The notes: generated by a model not told the origin, from the letters alone. Positions 49,387-59,525 are shown, numbered from the stretch's first letter. The stretch: 64,000 bases of DNA from [Pantoea] beijingensis (GCF_022647505.1 NZ_CP071409.1:930001-994000); one strand, 5' to 3'. Translations and numbers: made by a program.

Positions 49387-50898
49387 TTAGAAAATCATCA
49401 CCATCCATGGATAGCCGACAACCAGTAACGCGATAAGGAAGATTGCGCCGAAAATAGTTCCTAATCGCCAGTAATCCGCAGTGGGCAGGTAACCGCTGCC
49501 ATAATAAATAGGGCTGGGGCCCGTTCCGTAAGGGGTGATAATTCCCATGATCCCCAGCGAGGTGACCATCATTAGACAGAATACTTGCATGTTTATGCCG
49601 GGAATGGTCGACGCAATGGTAAGCATTGCGGGTAACAGTGCAGTGGTATGTGCGGTAGTACTGGCAAATAAATAGTGCAGCAGGAAGAACGCGACCAGCA
49701 GCAGGATGGTGGCCATTTCTGGTGAGATGCCGCTGAGCAGAGCTCCGCCTTCTTTGCCCAACCAGGCGATAAATCCAACGCGTGATAAGCCGTCTGCCAG
49801 CGCAACAAGGGTGGCAAACCAGGCAAAGGTGTTCCAGGCCGCTTTGTTGCCGGTAATATCTTTCCATTCGAGCACACCTGTCCATAGCATCAGAACGATT
49901 ACCAACAGGGCTGCCAAAGCCGGCTCGATCCAGGCGGTAGCAAAAATCCACATTAATAGCGCAGCGCAGACAAACACTAAAAGCAGAATCTCATTGCGTG
50001 ATAACTTGCCTAATTTCTCCAGCTCCTGGCGAGCCCAGCGAGGCACTTCGTCGTTAATTTTGACCTCGGGTGGATAGAGCCAGTAGACCATCAATGGCAT
50101 GGTCAAAATGAGTAATACGCCGAGTGGCAGGAAGGCGATAAACCAATTACCCCATGAAATATCAATGCCGACGATGCTTTTTACCAGCGCCAGCGCGAGC
50201 AAATTTGGCGCAAGTGCGGAGAGAAACATGGAGCTGGTGATACAGGCCGCGGTGATCGCTATCCACATCAGATAAGAGCCAATTTTACGTGCACTCGGGT
50301 CGTTTGGTTTAGAACCATATAATGGAGGCAGGTTAGCTATAATCGGATAGATAGTTCCCCCACTGCGTGCGGTATTTGAAGGGGTGAACGGTGCCAGCAG
50401 GAGATCGGCAAAGGTGATGGCATAGCCAAGCGTCAGGCTGCGACGGCCCAGGTATTTCACCAAAATCAGTGCCAGACGGCGACCAAACTGGGTTTTATCG
50501 TAGCCCGCAGCAAACATAAAGGCGCCAAAAATCAGCCATACCGTAGAATTACCGAATCCACTCACTGCCCATTGGAAAGACTGGGACGCAAGCTTGAATT
50601 TGGGCGCGGCCATCTCCGCCGGACTAAACAAAAGCCACTGGCTACAGAGTGCGATGACCACGACACCCGTTAGGCCAATCACTGCACCGGGCAGCGGTTC
50701 AAAGATCAAACCGACAATGACTCCCACAAAGATGGCAAAGAAATGCCAGGCATAAGGTTCTAATCCTGCGGGTACCGGCACTAATAGCAGCAAAACGGCA
50801 ACCAGTACGGGTAAGATCATAAATAATAGATGATTTTTTTTTCCTGCGGAGGCCGTTGCGGTCTGAGCGGGAGAGGTTATAGCTGATATCGCTTTCAT
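49387..50898 (-). CDS. DASS-family dicarboxylate/tricarboxylate transporter (CitT/TtdT-like)
   Basis: The product (503 residues from ATG 50898) is a divalent anion:sodium symporter-family protein of the CitT/TtdT type with about 12-14 membrane helices. It shows the family patterns APFTPSNTARSGGTIYPI and, near the end, GIITPYGTGPSPIYYGSGY. Such proteins exchange citrate, tartrate, fumarate or succinate under anaerobic growth. An ATG at 50949 would add 17 residues; neither has a good ribosome binding site. It takes the place that dcuB has next to fumB-dcuR-dcuS in E. coli. The exact substrate cannot be read from the sequence. Confidence 0.88.
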   Translation of the reverse strand: MKAISAITSPAQTATASAGKKNHLLFMILPVLVAVLLLLVPVPAGLEPYAWHFFAIFVGVIVGLIFEPLPGAVIGLTGVVVIALCSQWLLFSPAEMAAPKFKLASQSFQWAVSGFGNSTVWLIFGAFMFAAGYDKTQFGRRLALILVKYLGRRSLTLGYAITFADLLLAPFTPSNTARSGGTIYPIIANLPPLYGSKPNDPSARKIGSYLMWIAITAACITSSMFLSALAPNLLALALVKSIVGIDISWGNWFIAFLPLGVLLILTMPLMVYWLYPPEVKINDEVPRWARQELEKLGKLSRNEILLLVFVCAALLMWIFATAWIEPALAALLVIVLMLWTGVLEWKDITGNKAAWNTFAWFATLVALADGLSRVGFIAWLGKEGGALLSGISPEMATILLLVAFFLLHYLFASTTAHTTALLPAMLTIASTIPGINMQVFCLMMVTSLGIMGIITPYGTGPSPIYYGSGYLPTADYWRLGTIFGAIFLIALLVVGYPWMVMIF

Positions 50899-51163
50899 AG
50901 TGTTTGTCTGCAAGTTATTAAGAGTTTTTATACCCGTCATCCCGACCATAGTTTCAGGTACTCTGCGATTACCGTTGCCGTGCTGGTGAAAATTTAATTA
51001 CTGAAAGAGATAGGGGGCCAGATAAGGCAATTTTTTAAACCGTCTTATTTTGGCGGTGCTAAACATGCTTCCAGCATCTTTTTTAGGCTGTCATCATTTT
51101 CGGATACTTGGCCCAGTTTTAGGGATGTATATTTCTATAATGCGATTTTTAGGGTTATTACCT

Positions 51164-51177
51164 TTGATCTTTATCAA
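51164..51177. promoter_or_regulatory. FNR box upstream of the DASS transporter-fumarase genes
   Basis: TTGATCTTTATCAA is a perfect match to TTGAT-N4-ATCAA. Its centre is about 41.5 bp upstream of the start site implied by CATTAT at 51142-51137 (minus strand), the class II position for FNR activation. Confidence 0.75.
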
Positions 51178-51573
51178 TAAATAAAAAGGCTTTTTTCATT
51201 TAAAAATAAGACAGGTTCCATGAGGCGGGATGGCTTATTAAATAGGGCGATAGTGGCCTTTTTAAGGTGTAACATCCTGTTGTAGGGGGCTTTGTGACGG
51301 TTTATTGACAGTTTAAATATCGTGTAAATAAAGCGTTAATTATTTTTTTAAATTTAACATTGTCAGGGTTAATTATTTTTAAGTTGAATGGAATGGTTCA
51401 TTTATTGGGTCGGTTACCGCGAAATTAAGTATTTTGTTATATTGAAAATATGATGTTAATCACAAATGGAAAATGATAAGTAATATCGGCATCTAATGGA
51501 TGTCAACCTGATGCTTTTATTATTTTTGCGGTTATGTCGCCGAACAGATAGTCGACATGGTAATCAAATCAAG

Positions 51574-51720
51574 TCATTTTCCGCAAAGCACGGTGAATAT
51601 GTTGGGTAGAATATCTGTAGGCAGGTGAGGCCGTTCCTGTAGAGTCTCCACTGTGCGGCGAATGTCATTGCGGATGAGGTTATACTCATCAGGCTTCAAG
51701 TTGTAGGTTTGCTGACTCAT
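51574..51720 (-). CDS. Possible 48-residue small protein
   Basis: ATG 51720 to TGA 51574 encodes a charged, helix-prone peptide beginning MSQQTYNLKPDEYNLIRND and ending NIFTVLCGK. It has no strong ribosome binding site. I do not recognise it; it could be a small regulator or the start of a lost gene. It lies between the FNR-controlled transporter and apbE. Confidence 0.3.
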   Translation of the reverse strand: MSQQTYNLKPDEYNLIRNDIRRTVETLQERPHLPTDILPNIFTVLCGK

Positions 51721-51878
51721 GGTACATTTCTGTGCCTGACCTTGCGAAGGGGGATGGTCAATAGCATTCAGATCTGTTCCTGAGCGATTTGTCAGTTGTC
51801 ACCCACGCCGGGCAACTCGGTCAGGAGCGAATGGTTTTTGCACAAATTTGCATATATTTCTGATACAGGTGCAGTTTT

Positions 51879-52844
51879 ATGCCAGATGAAGAAGGTATTT
51901 ATACGTATTCTGCAGTATTGATGGGATCCCCCATTCTGCTCAGGTTATTTGAACATAATCAGGATCTGGCCTCTCGTGTTTTCAGGCTGATTAAACAACA
52001 GGAAAATATTTTTACGGTTAATCGCCCACACTCTGAAGTGATGGCGATTAATCATGCTGCAGGTCGCCATGCTGTGGAGGTCAGTCCGCAGGTGTTTTAC
52101 CTGATCAAACGCGCCAAAGCCGTGAGTATGCTGAAGGATAGCTGCTTTAATCTTGCTATCGGCCCGCTAGTTAAGCGCTGGAAGATTGGATTTCAGGGTA
52201 ATCGTGTTCCACCTGACGAAGAATTGCAGGCTCTGCTGGCGCTAACCGATCCTGGCCTCGTCATTCTTAATGAGCAGGACCGTTCGGTGATGCTTGAGAA
52301 AGCCGGTATGGAAATTGACCTGGGTGCCATTGCGAAAGGTTATATTGCTGATGTCGTGCGCGACTATCTGCAGCAACAGCATATTGAACATGCACTGATC
52401 AACTTGGGCGGCAACGTGCAAACTCTCGGCGTTCCTGATAGCAGTGGACAGCAGCACTGGGCTATTGGTCTGAAAGCCCCTTTTTCCTCTCCCGATGCCC
52501 TGATTGGTGTGATCAACGTAAATAATAAGTCCGTTGTGACATCCGGCATATACGAGCGCTACTTTGAACTGGATGGACGGCGTTATCACCATATTCTTGA
52601 TAGCAAAAGCGGTTATCCCCTGGATAATGAACTACTGAGCGTTACCGTTATTTCTACGCATTCTATCGATGGGGATATCTTTACAACACTGCTGTATGGC
52701 ATGGGTGTTGAAAAAGGGCTTCGCTATCTCGCTGGACTACCGGAGATTGAAGCCATTTTTGTCACCAAAGATCGCCAGGTTATCTTTTCCTCGCAGCACC
52801 AGTTTTCGTTTACTTTGATAGATAACCGCTACCACATGGCCTGA
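51879..52844 (+). CDS. ApbE-family FAD:protein FMN transferase without export signal
   Basis: ApbE enzymes attach FMN by a phosphoester bond to Thr or Ser of target flavoproteins. The 321-residue product has the family motifs EIDLGAIAKGYIADVV, INLGGNVQTLG and VTSGIYERYF, and HHILDSKSGYP with the metal/FAD site. Unlike the usual ApbE it has no signal peptide or lipobox, so it should act in the cytoplasm, as described for Klebsiella ApbE linked to a soluble fumarate reductase. No such reductase or other target is in the window. It is transcribed towards dcuR, converging with it. Confidence 0.88.
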   Translation: MPDEEGIYTYSAVLMGSPILLRLFEHNQDLASRVFRLIKQQENIFTVNRPHSEVMAINHAAGRHAVEVSPQVFYLIKRAKAVSMLKDSCFNLAIGPLVKRWKIGFQGNRVPPDEELQALLALTDPGLVILNEQDRSVMLEKAGMEIDLGAIAKGYIADVVRDYLQQQHIEHALINLGGNVQTLGVPDSSGQQHWAIGLKAPFSSPDALIGVINVNNKSVVTSGIYERYFELDGRRYHHILDSKSGYPLDNELLSVTVISTHSIDGDIFTTLLYGMGVEKGLRYLAGLPEIEAIFVTKDRQVIFSSQHQFSFTLIDNRYHMA

Positions 52845-52862
52845 TGTTGTTTTCTGACCGGT

Positions 52863-53579
52863 TCACTGGCAATACTGTTTGAGCAGCGCAGTGTGTTCTG
52901 CCTGCAGACGGTAGCGATATACCGGCCTGCCCGTCACTCCATAATGAATTGAGGTAAAAAGGATCTGACACTGCGCCAACCAGATAAGATATTTACGGCA
53001 GGATACCCGCGAAATATTTACGGCGGCGGCAAGTTCATCCGTTGAAAATTCAGCGCCGGGATGTGCATCAATCCACTGGCAAAGCGTACGTAATGTTTGC
53101 GGCGTTAATCCCTTAGGGAGCCGCTGAGTATCCGCGGTGGCCGGAGAGCTGTGCAACAGCATATCCAAATCGGCTTGCTGGTAATATTGCTGTTTATCCA
53201 TCAGTGACTTTTTTTGTAGCCATCCGGTAAGCGCTTCTTCAAAGCGGGAGAACTGGAACGGCTTTATCAGATAATCCACAACGCCGTAATGCAGGGACTC
53301 TTTGATAGTTGTGACATCCGCCGCTGATGAAATGACGATCACGTCGATTGGGCGTTTTGCATGACGTAACTCGGGAAGCAGATCCAATCCGTTATCCTGT
53401 TGCATATAAACATCCAGCAAGATCAGATCAATCGGTTGCTGATTATGCAGAACGCAGTCTTTAGCCTGCTGCAGTGTAGCGGCGATGCCACAGCAGGTAA
53501 ATCCAGGGATTTGGCCGACATAGCAGCGGTTGAGTTCCGCAACCATAGCGTCATCATCGACGACTAACACATTGATCAT
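52863..53579 (-). CDS. dcuR: C4-dicarboxylate response regulator DcuR
   Basis: The 238-residue CitB-family response regulator has a receiver domain (residues 1-120; acidic DDD at 8-10, phospho-acceptor Asp in LILLDVYMQ at about 56) and a C-terminal helix-turn-helix (FSTDELAAAVNISRVSCRKYL). It is very close to E. coli DcuR throughout. It activates fumarate/C4-dicarboxylate genes when DcuS senses its ligand. It overlaps dcuS by 4 nt. Confidence 0.94.
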   Translation of the reverse strand: MINVLVVDDDAMVAELNRCYVGQIPGFTCCGIAATLQQAKDCVLHNQQPIDLILLDVYMQQDNGLDLLPELRHAKRPIDVIVISSAADVTTIKESLHYGVVDYLIKPFQFSRFEEALTGWLQKKSLMDKQQYYQQADLDMLLHSSPATADTQRLPKGLTPQTLRTLCQWIDAHPGAEFSTDELAAAVNISRVSCRKYLIWLAQCQILFTSIHYGVTGRPVYRYRLQAEHTALLKQYCQ

Positions 53580-55207
53580 ACGCTTATGTTTCCTCCGTCC
53601 CAGGGATGTTGTACAAAAAATTGGGTATATACACCAGGTTCGGACTCTACTACGATTTTGCCGCCAAGACTCTGGATTTGCTGTTTGGTAAGAAATAAAC
53701 CCATGCCTCGCTGCTCTCCCTTCGATGAAAACCCCTTTTTAAATATTGCATCAAGATGCTCCGCGGGTATTCCGGGGCCATCATCACTGACTTCACAGGC
53801 CAGCCAGCCATTATGGTAATGCAGCAAGATGTTGACCTCACCCCCTGACTGTTTCTCCATGGCATCCAGTGCGTTCTCGATCAAATTACCTAAAATGGTG
53901 ATGAGCGCGGCGACCTGCTTTTCGTTGCCGTTATCGGGTAAGAAACTGTCGTCGCTGAGCGTCAGCTGGTAGCCTTTATCCGCAGCAAGGTTAATTTTGC
54001 TCAATAGAAAACCGGCGATTATCGGCGATTTAATTTTCCCCAGTAGTGAGCCAATTTCTGTCTGATAATTATTGGCTGTTTTAATAATATAATCTTCAAG
54101 TTGCACATAGCTTTTCATATGTAGCAAGCCCAAAATGACATGCAGCTTGTTCATAAATTCATGAGAGCGCTCACGTAATGCATCGGCATAATTGACCATG
54201 CCGGTTAAGCGCTGCATCAGTTGGCTGACCTCTGTTTTATCCCTGAAGGTGCAAATCGCGCCAATAAGAGTGGTATTGCTGCGGACCGGTACGGTATTGA
54301 TGAGGAGTGAGCGGCCATTAAAATGAATCTCCTCATCCCGTCGGGGAACACCGGTTTGCAGTACTTCACGCAGGTTGAAGATCAGCTGCCCGGCCCCATT
54401 AATATCTTCAATGTTCTCGCAGTTTACTCTATCGATTTCTGAAAAAAGATGCCGGGCTTCTTGATTAATCAACGTGATCTGCGCCTGATGATCGATTGCT
54501 ATCACCCCTTCTTTAATCGATTGCAACATCGCTTGTCGCTGTTCGAATAATGTCGATATTTCATAAGGTTCAAGCCCAAAAAGTATTCGTTTTAACATTT
54601 TTACCAGGCCGATCGTTCCCAGGGCTCCAACCAGTGCGCCAAATAAAACCGTCCAGAAAATACTCCAGCGGCTTTGATTTATTTGCTGTGCCACTGCGCT
54701 CAGCGAAATGCCGATGGCGACCACACCGATTTGCCGATGCTGTTGGTTATATACCGGAGTAAAAACGCGAAGTGCCTCTGCCAGTACCCCATGGTTTATG
54801 GCGACATTCTCTTGGCCGTGTAACGCCGGGTTGATATCTTCCCCGATAAATCGCTGATTAATGATGCTCTGCTGCGGGTGAGAGTAACGAATACCTTGCA
54901 TATTAGTGACAACCACAAATAGCAAGTCATTGCTCTGCTGAACCGCAGAGGCAATCGGCTGAATAATATTACTGGTGGGCGGTAGGGTTAGGCCGCGTTG
55001 GATTTCGGGTGAGGCGGCCAGTGTCCGGGCGACGGCGAGGCCTTTATTTTTAACACCCTCTTGCGTGGTATGACTGATTTGAAAGAAATAGAGAATATGG
55101 ACAACGAGCAGCACGGAGATAATCACCGTGCTGACCATCAGGGTGACGGAGGTGCTGAGTTTCATGGGGCGCTTGCGCGCCGGATAATGTTGCTGTGAAT
55201 TGTTCAC
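53576..55207 (-). CDS. dcuS: C4-dicarboxylate sensor kinase DcuS
   Basis: The membrane histidine kinase binds C4-dicarboxylates or citrate through a periplasmic Cache/PASp domain. It has a membrane helix at about residues 20-42, the periplasmic domain with MQGIRYSHP, a second helix (about 180-202), a cytoplasmic PAS domain, the H-box RERSHEFMNKLHVILG and ATPase motifs NLIENALDAM and DDGPGIP. I start at GTG 55207: GGAG lies 5 nt upstream and the length becomes 543 residues, as in E. coli; an ATG at 55273 would add 22 odd residues. It forms an operon with dcuR. Confidence 0.93.
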   Translation of the reverse strand: MNNSQQHYPARKRPMKLSTSVTLMVSTVIISVLLVVHILYFFQISHTTQEGVKNKGLAVARTLAASPEIQRGLTLPPTSNIIQPIASAVQQSNDLLFVVVTNMQGIRYSHPQQSIINQRFIGEDINPALHGQENVAINHGVLAEALRVFTPVYNQQHRQIGVVAIGISLSAVAQQINQSRWSIFWTVLFGALVGALGTIGLVKMLKRILFGLEPYEISTLFEQRQAMLQSIKEGVIAIDHQAQITLINQEARHLFSEIDRVNCENIEDINGAGQLIFNLREVLQTGVPRRDEEIHFNGRSLLINTVPVRSNTTLIGAICTFRDKTEVSQLMQRLTGMVNYADALRERSHEFMNKLHVILGLLHMKSYVQLEDYIIKTANNYQTEIGSLLGKIKSPIIAGFLLSKINLAADKGYQLTLSDDSFLPDNGNEKQVAALITILGNLIENALDAMEKQSGGEVNILLHYHNGWLACEVSDDGPGIPAEHLDAIFKKGFSSKGEQRGMGLFLTKQQIQSLGGKIVVESEPGVYTQFFVQHPWDGGNISV

Positions 55208-55323
55208 GAGCACTCCACAAAAAGAGCAAAGACACATTATCACGACGATCGGGGGAGATATGCAAAAAAACACATCGCATGCTGAAGCTGTACCTGTTTT
55301 ACTCGTGGAACGATCGCGGCTTT

Positions 55324-55977
55324 TTATGCTTCACCGTTGTGTTGTAAAACCCAAATGGCGGCTTCTACCCGTGATTTTAACTTCAGCTTTTTCAACATAT
55401 GTTTTACATGTACTTTTACTGTACTTTCCGTAATGGTCAAACGGCGAGCGATTACCTTGTTGGTCATTCCCTGAGCGATAAGCTTTAAAATATCCCTTTC
55501 CCGACGAGTTAGTTGCTGAATATCACGTTCTTCAGCCGGACGGTTTTCTCGCAGATTTGAGACAAGGATCGGCGTTAGCGCCTCACTTAACACCAACTGT
55601 CCCAGCGCAGCCTGGTGCAGTGATTTCAACAACTCTTCGGGTTCCATATCTTTCAGTAGATAACCATCCGCACCAAGTTTTAGCGCATTAACTACATCAT
55701 CTTCATGGTTTGATACGCTAAAGATCACAATACGCCCGGAAAGTGCCGTCGCACGCAGTCGCTCCAGAGTTTCCAACCCATTGATTCCTGGCATATTCAG
55801 ATCGAGCAAAATCAGATCGGGATCGTACTGCTCGGCCAGGGCGACGCCTTGTTCACCATTACTGGCTTCTGCGATCAGCTGTAAACAGTTATCCATACCG
55901 ATAAGTTGTTTAACACCGTTTCGCAGCATAGGGTGATCGTCAATCAGTAATATAGTGGCGACTTCATCTGTCATCAT
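55324..55977 (-). CDS. narL: Nitrate/nitrite response regulator NarL
   Basis: The 217-residue LuxR-type response regulator has a receiver domain with phospho-acceptor Asp in [10 protein letters not shown] (about residue 60) and a C-terminal helix-turn-helix ([36 protein letters not shown]). It is activated by NarX under nitrate. It turns on narK and narGHJI and represses other anaerobic genes. It lies 7 nt after narX on the same strand. A second ATG directly follows the first. Confidence 0.95.
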   Translation of the reverse strand: MMTDEVATILLIDDHPMLRNGVKQLIGMDNCLQLIAEASNGEQGVALAEQYDPDLILLDLNMPGINGLETLERLRATALSGRIVIFSVSNHEDDVVNALKLGADGYLLKDMEPEELLKSLHQAALGQLVLSEALTPILVSNLRENRPAEERDIQQLTRRERDILKLIAQGMTNKVIARRLTITESTVKVHVKHMLKKLKLKSRVEAAIWVLQHNGEA

Positions 55978-55984
55978 TTTTCTC

Positions 55985-57760
55985 TTAATCGATATCTTGG
56001 TTGGCCGGGCGGAAAGTTACCCGGACTTCGGTGCCGCCATTTTCACGCGGTAAAATATCGCACCGTCCATGTAAACTTCTGGCGCGATCGCGCATGATGA
56101 TTAAACCGTAGTGATCGGGTCGTTCCGCGTTATCGGGCAGGCCACGCCCGTTATCCGTCACGCTTAATGTGACTTCCCCTTGGTATGCAGTAACCTGAAT
56201 GTGCACCTGGCTGGCATTGGCGTGTTTGTGAATATTACTCAGTGCCTCACGGGCGATCTGCAACAGGTGAATCGCCTGCCAGGGAGCAACAGTTCGCGGA
56301 TTCAATTGATACTCCAGTTCGACATTAACGCCGAGGCGTAGGCTGAATTCTTGCGTGGTGGATTGCAATGCCGGCAGTAATCCGGGTTCGGTTAAACGTA
56401 GTCGAAAAGTGGTCAATAATTCTCGTAGCTGACGGTAGGCTACGTTGAGCTCCTCCCGCATCTGGTTTATCAGTTCAAGACTCTGTGGCGGTAGGTTAAT
56501 TTTCTGCATTTGCAGGCAACTCACCTGGATTTTCAGACAAGAGAGCGACTGAGCAATTGAATCATGCAGCTCGCGAGCGATGGCTGCCCGCTCTTCCATC
56601 AACATTAGCTGTTGCTGATGATCAACCTGCTGCTCAAGAGCAAGCATACTGGTTAATTGTTCTACCAGCATGCGGAGTAGCTGATAGTGCTCTTCTTTCA
56701 GTTGTCGTACAGGTTGGGCCAGCAATACGCCATAATTGCCTAGTTTATCACTCAGAGGAAGGCTAATTGAGGCTGGCATATCCTCGGCTATGCGATCCTG
56801 TGTTACAGGATACGGTGTGATATCCGTCTCCTCAGACTCGGTTATTTCAGCCTGACCGCTAAGCTGTAAAAATTGCTGTTCCAGATTATTTTCATAGAGT
56901 CTGACATCGATGGCGCGCAGGGGGAGTAAATTCTGTAATTCATTAAGCAGCGGGGTCAAACGTTGTTCAATTGGATCGCCGGTATGGAGCTGCTGGCTGG
57001 AATGATAAAGAAAATGAAGTACCTGGTTTTTCCGTTCTAAATCCGCTGTTTTTTCCTTGACGCGTTTTTCCAGCCCGGCGTACATCACTGATAGCTCGCC
57101 CGACATGCTATTCAGGGCTTCGCCTAATACGCTCATTTCATCCAGACGACGGTTGGTGACAAAACGTTGACTAAAATCGCCATGACCGACAGCGTGTGCC
57201 AGCCTTATTAACTGCCGCCAGGGCTGTAATAACCGTCGCCGAAACCAGATAAACGTACTGATAAGTAAACAAATGATGAGAAAAATAAAGCTGCCCTGCA
57301 CAAGTGACATACGGAATAAACGGTTTTCAGTTTGTCGATCGACTTGTGCAACCAGGGTATCCAGCATAGTGACAAAACTGGCAACTTCATCTGCCGCCTG
57401 GACTGGTGATTGCGCGCGGCGTAACATCGGCTGCAGGTTTTGCTGCCATTCGTCCTGAAGCACCTTTAACTGAAGCGTAAGGCTGCCCTGGCTGACCGTT
57501 TTTTGTAAACGGGCATTATGCACATCGCTATCCAGTTTCCTGATGAGATCCTCATGGCTGGAATTTAGCGGCACCTGCGCTAAAAGCCGATAACTTTGCA
57601 TACGTAATGAACCCGCGACGTTGATTGCATGTGCGTTTCCCTGAATGCTTTGTGCCATCCATGCAGAAATGCTCATACCGCCAATACCTAGCGAACCCAG
57701 CATTAATAGCGCGCATGCAAGTTGGTTAACGAGGGATAGCGGAGCCAATAGGCGTGTCAT
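55985..57760 (-). CDS. narX: Nitrate/nitrite sensor kinase NarX
   Basis: The membrane sensor has two helices (about residues 10-36 and 147-168) around a periplasmic domain with the nitrate P-box in [20 protein letters not shown] domain, a cytoplasmic linker and a HisKA_3 kinase with [18 protein letters not shown] (the phospho-His) and the ATPase motif DNGRGLP follow. I start at ATG 57760 (591 residues), preceded by AGGAG at 9 nt; the ATG at 57841 would add 27 residues not found in the family. The central linker is less conserved and appears to lack the usual Cys cluster of E. coli NarX. Confidence 0.94.
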   Translation of the reverse strand: MTRLLAPLSLVNQLACALLMLGSLGIGGMSISAWMAQSIQGNAHAINVAGSLRMQSYRLLAQVPLNSSHEDLIRKLDSDVHNARLQKTVSQGSLTLQLKVLQDEWQQNLQPMLRRAQSPVQAADEVASFVTMLDTLVAQVDRQTENRLFRMSLVQGSFIFLIICLLISTFIWFRRRLLQPWRQLIRLAHAVGHGDFSQRFVTNRRLDEMSVLGEALNSMSGELSVMYAGLEKRVKEKTADLERKNQVLHFLYHSSQQLHTGDPIEQRLTPLLNELQNLLPLRAIDVRLYENNLEQQFLQLSGQAEITESEETDITPYPVTQDRIAEDMPASISLPLSDKLGNYGVLLAQPVRQLKEEHYQLLRMLVEQLTSMLALEQQVDHQQQLMLMEERAAIARELHDSIAQSLSCLKIQVSCLQMQKINLPPQSLELINQMREELNVAYRQLRELLTTFRLRLTEPGLLPALQSTTQEFSLRLGVNVELEYQLNPRTVAPWQAIHLLQIAREALSNIHKHANASQVHIQVTAYQGEVTLSVTDNGRGLPDNAERPDHYGLIIMRDRARSLHGRCDILPRENGGTEVRVTFRPANQDID

Positions 57761-58092
57761 GGGCGGGTGCTCCTGAGTGAGTAATAAAGCTGATGTCAGT
57801 GTGAATATCGCCATTATTGTGAGGTATTTTTCATTATCCATCGTGATAGAAATATACCCATAAAGGATTAATCACTAATTTCCTCCTCACATGATCTAGC
57901 GCAGTTATGTGTATTTTCAATAATTAACTTAATGATTTTAATGAGTTTTACTGTGTAGTTGTGGCTACTTCTTAATGGGTGGAAGGTCATGTAAGTTGAT
58001 ACCCTCATCTGCATTATGGTTGATTTATGTCAACTCTACTGCTGAGAGGGATACATAGGGTGGGGGGAGTGTTATTTATATCAGGGAAAAAT
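57761..58092. other. narX-narK divergent regulatory region
   Basis: It holds the FNR box of narK at 58020-58033 and NarL-like heptamers (TACCCAT about 57856-57862 and TACTTCT about 57966-57972). No gene is present. The layout follows that of E. coli narXL-narK. Confidence 0.55.
58020..58033. promoter_or_regulatory. FNR box of narK
   Basis: TTGATTTATGTCAA matches TTGAT-N4-ATCAA at 9 of 10 fixed positions. A -10-like TACATA follows at 58052-58057. The box lies 60 bp upstream of the narK start codon. Confidence 0.7.
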
Positions 58093-59481
58093 ATGTCACA
58101 GCTCACCTCTCCAATCGCCAAAAAAACAGGTGCAGTAATTCGGGACTGGCAACCTGAAAATCCGGAATTTTGGCAGCAGCGCGGCAAGCGTATTGCCAGC
58201 CGTAATCTGTGGATTTCTGTATTCTGTTTACTACTCGCCTTTTGTGTCTGGATGTTATTTAGTGCCGTTGCGGTAAATTTGAATAAAGTGGGTTTCAATT
58301 TTACTACCGATCAACTGTTCTTGTTGACCGCGCTACCTTCCGTTTCCGGGGCGATTCTCCGCGTACCTTACTCTTTTGTTATTCCTATATTTGGAGGACG
58401 ACGCTGGACCGCTTTCAGTACCTGTTTCTTACTCATTCCCTGCATTTGGCTGGGTTTTGCGGTACAGGATACTCGCACAACGTTTAATACTTTCGTCATA
58501 ATTTCACTCTTATGCGGTTTTGCTGGCGCTAACTTCGCCTCGAGTATGGGGAATATCAGCTTCTTCTACCCCAAAGCTCATCAGGGAGGGGCGTTGGGTA
58601 TTAACGGTGGTCTTGGCAATATGGGCGTGAGTGTGATGCAGTTATTTGCACCGCTGGCGATCTCTTTTGCCATTTTTGGCTTTTTCGGCGGCTCCGGACA
58701 AACGCTTGCCGATGGTAGTCATATGTGGCTGGAAAATGCAGCGTGGATTTGGGTTCCGTTTCTATTCGTTGCTACGCTGGCTGCCTGGTTCGGTATGAAC
58801 GATCTTTCTGCATCTAAGGCCTCGCTTCGACAGCAATTGCCGGTACTCAAACGCCTCCATTTGTGGATTATGAGTCTGCTTTACCTGGCCACTTTTGGTT
58901 CATTCATCGGTTTTTCCGCCGGCTTTGCCATGTTATCCAGGACGCAGTTCCCCGATGTAGTGATTTTGCACTATGCATTCTTTGGTCCTTTGCTTGGCGC
59001 TCTGGCCCGCTCGGCGGGGGGCATATTATCTGATAAGTTTGGTGGCGTGAAAGTGACGCTCATTAACTTCATTGTTATGGCCATCTTTACTGCACTAATC
59101 TTTTTTACGCTACCGGGGAACGGCCAGGAAGGGTCTTTTATCGCTTTCTTTGGTGTCTTTATGGTGCTGTTTTTGACTGCGGGAATGGGAAGTGGATCGA
59201 CCTACCAAATGATCGCGGTTATCTTCAGAAAAATTACGCTTGAACGTGCAAAAGGTCGCGGCGCCAGTGATGAGGCTGCGCAGAGCGAAGCGGTGACCGA
59301 TACCGCTGCGGCTTTGGGCTTTATCTCAGCCATTGGTGCGGCGGGAGGATTTTTCATTCCCCAGACCTTTGGTACTTCACTGGCACTGACCGGTTCACCT
59401 GCCGGTGCAATGAAGGTGTTCCTGGTATTTTATATCTTGTGTATCGCCATCACTTGGCTGGTTTACGGCCGTAAAAAATAA
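58093..59481 (+). CDS. narK: Nitrate/nitrite antiporter NarK
   Basis: NarK imports nitrate and exports nitrite across the inner membrane. The 462-residue major-facilitator protein has 12 membrane segments and the two nitrate signature motifs, around GFAGANFASSMGNISFF and GFISAIGAAGGFFIPQ. It is very close to E. coli NarK. I start at ATG 58093 (AGGG upstream, family-typical N terminus MSQLTSPIAKKTGAVIRDW); the ATG at 58027 would add 22 unrelated residues and run over the promoter. Confidence 0.96.
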   Translation: MSQLTSPIAKKTGAVIRDWQPENPEFWQQRGKRIASRNLWISVFCLLLAFCVWMLFSAVAVNLNKVGFNFTTDQLFLLTALPSVSGAILRVPYSFVIPIFGGRRWTAFSTCFLLIPCIWLGFAVQDTRTTFNTFVIISLLCGFAGANFASSMGNISFFYPKAHQGGALGINGGLGNMGVSVMQLFAPLAISFAIFGFFGGSGQTLADGSHMWLENAAWIWVPFLFVATLAAWFGMNDLSASKASLRQQLPVLKRLHLWIMSLLYLATFGSFIGFSAGFAMLSRTQFPDVVILHYAFFGPLLGALARSAGGILSDKFGGVKVTLINFIVMAIFTALIFFTLPGNGQEGSFIAFFGVFMVLFLTAGMGSGSTYQMIAVIFRKITLERAKGRGASDEAAQSEAVTDTAAALGFISAIGAAGGFFIPQTFGTSLALTGSPAGAMKVFLVFYILCIAITWLVYGRKK

Positions 59482-59495
59482 CACCCGTCGCTATT

Positions 59496-59525
59496 AAAAA
59501 TGCCCCTATTAAAAGGGGCATTTTT
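59496..59525 (+). terminator. Intrinsic terminator after narK
   Basis: AAAAATGCCCC (59496-59506) pairs perfectly with GGGGCATTTTT (59515-59525) around an 8-nt loop, 14 bp after the narK stop. Confidence 0.93.

Larger units (their letters stand above)
50899..51878. other. Transporter-apbE divergent region, AT-rich, with FNR box
   Basis: This 980-bp region has a perfect FNR box at 51164-51177 and a matching minus-strand -10-like CATTAT (51142-51137), placing the transporter start site near 51129. A possible 48-residue ORF lies at 51574-51720 on the minus strand. The rest is AT-rich with no other gene. It must also hold the apbE promoter. Confidence 0.55.

Noticed and set aside
49349..49951. 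200-codon minus-strand frame overlapping the 3' end of the DASS transporter
   Set aside because: Out-of-frame shadow of the transporter, whose own frame shows family motifs to its end.
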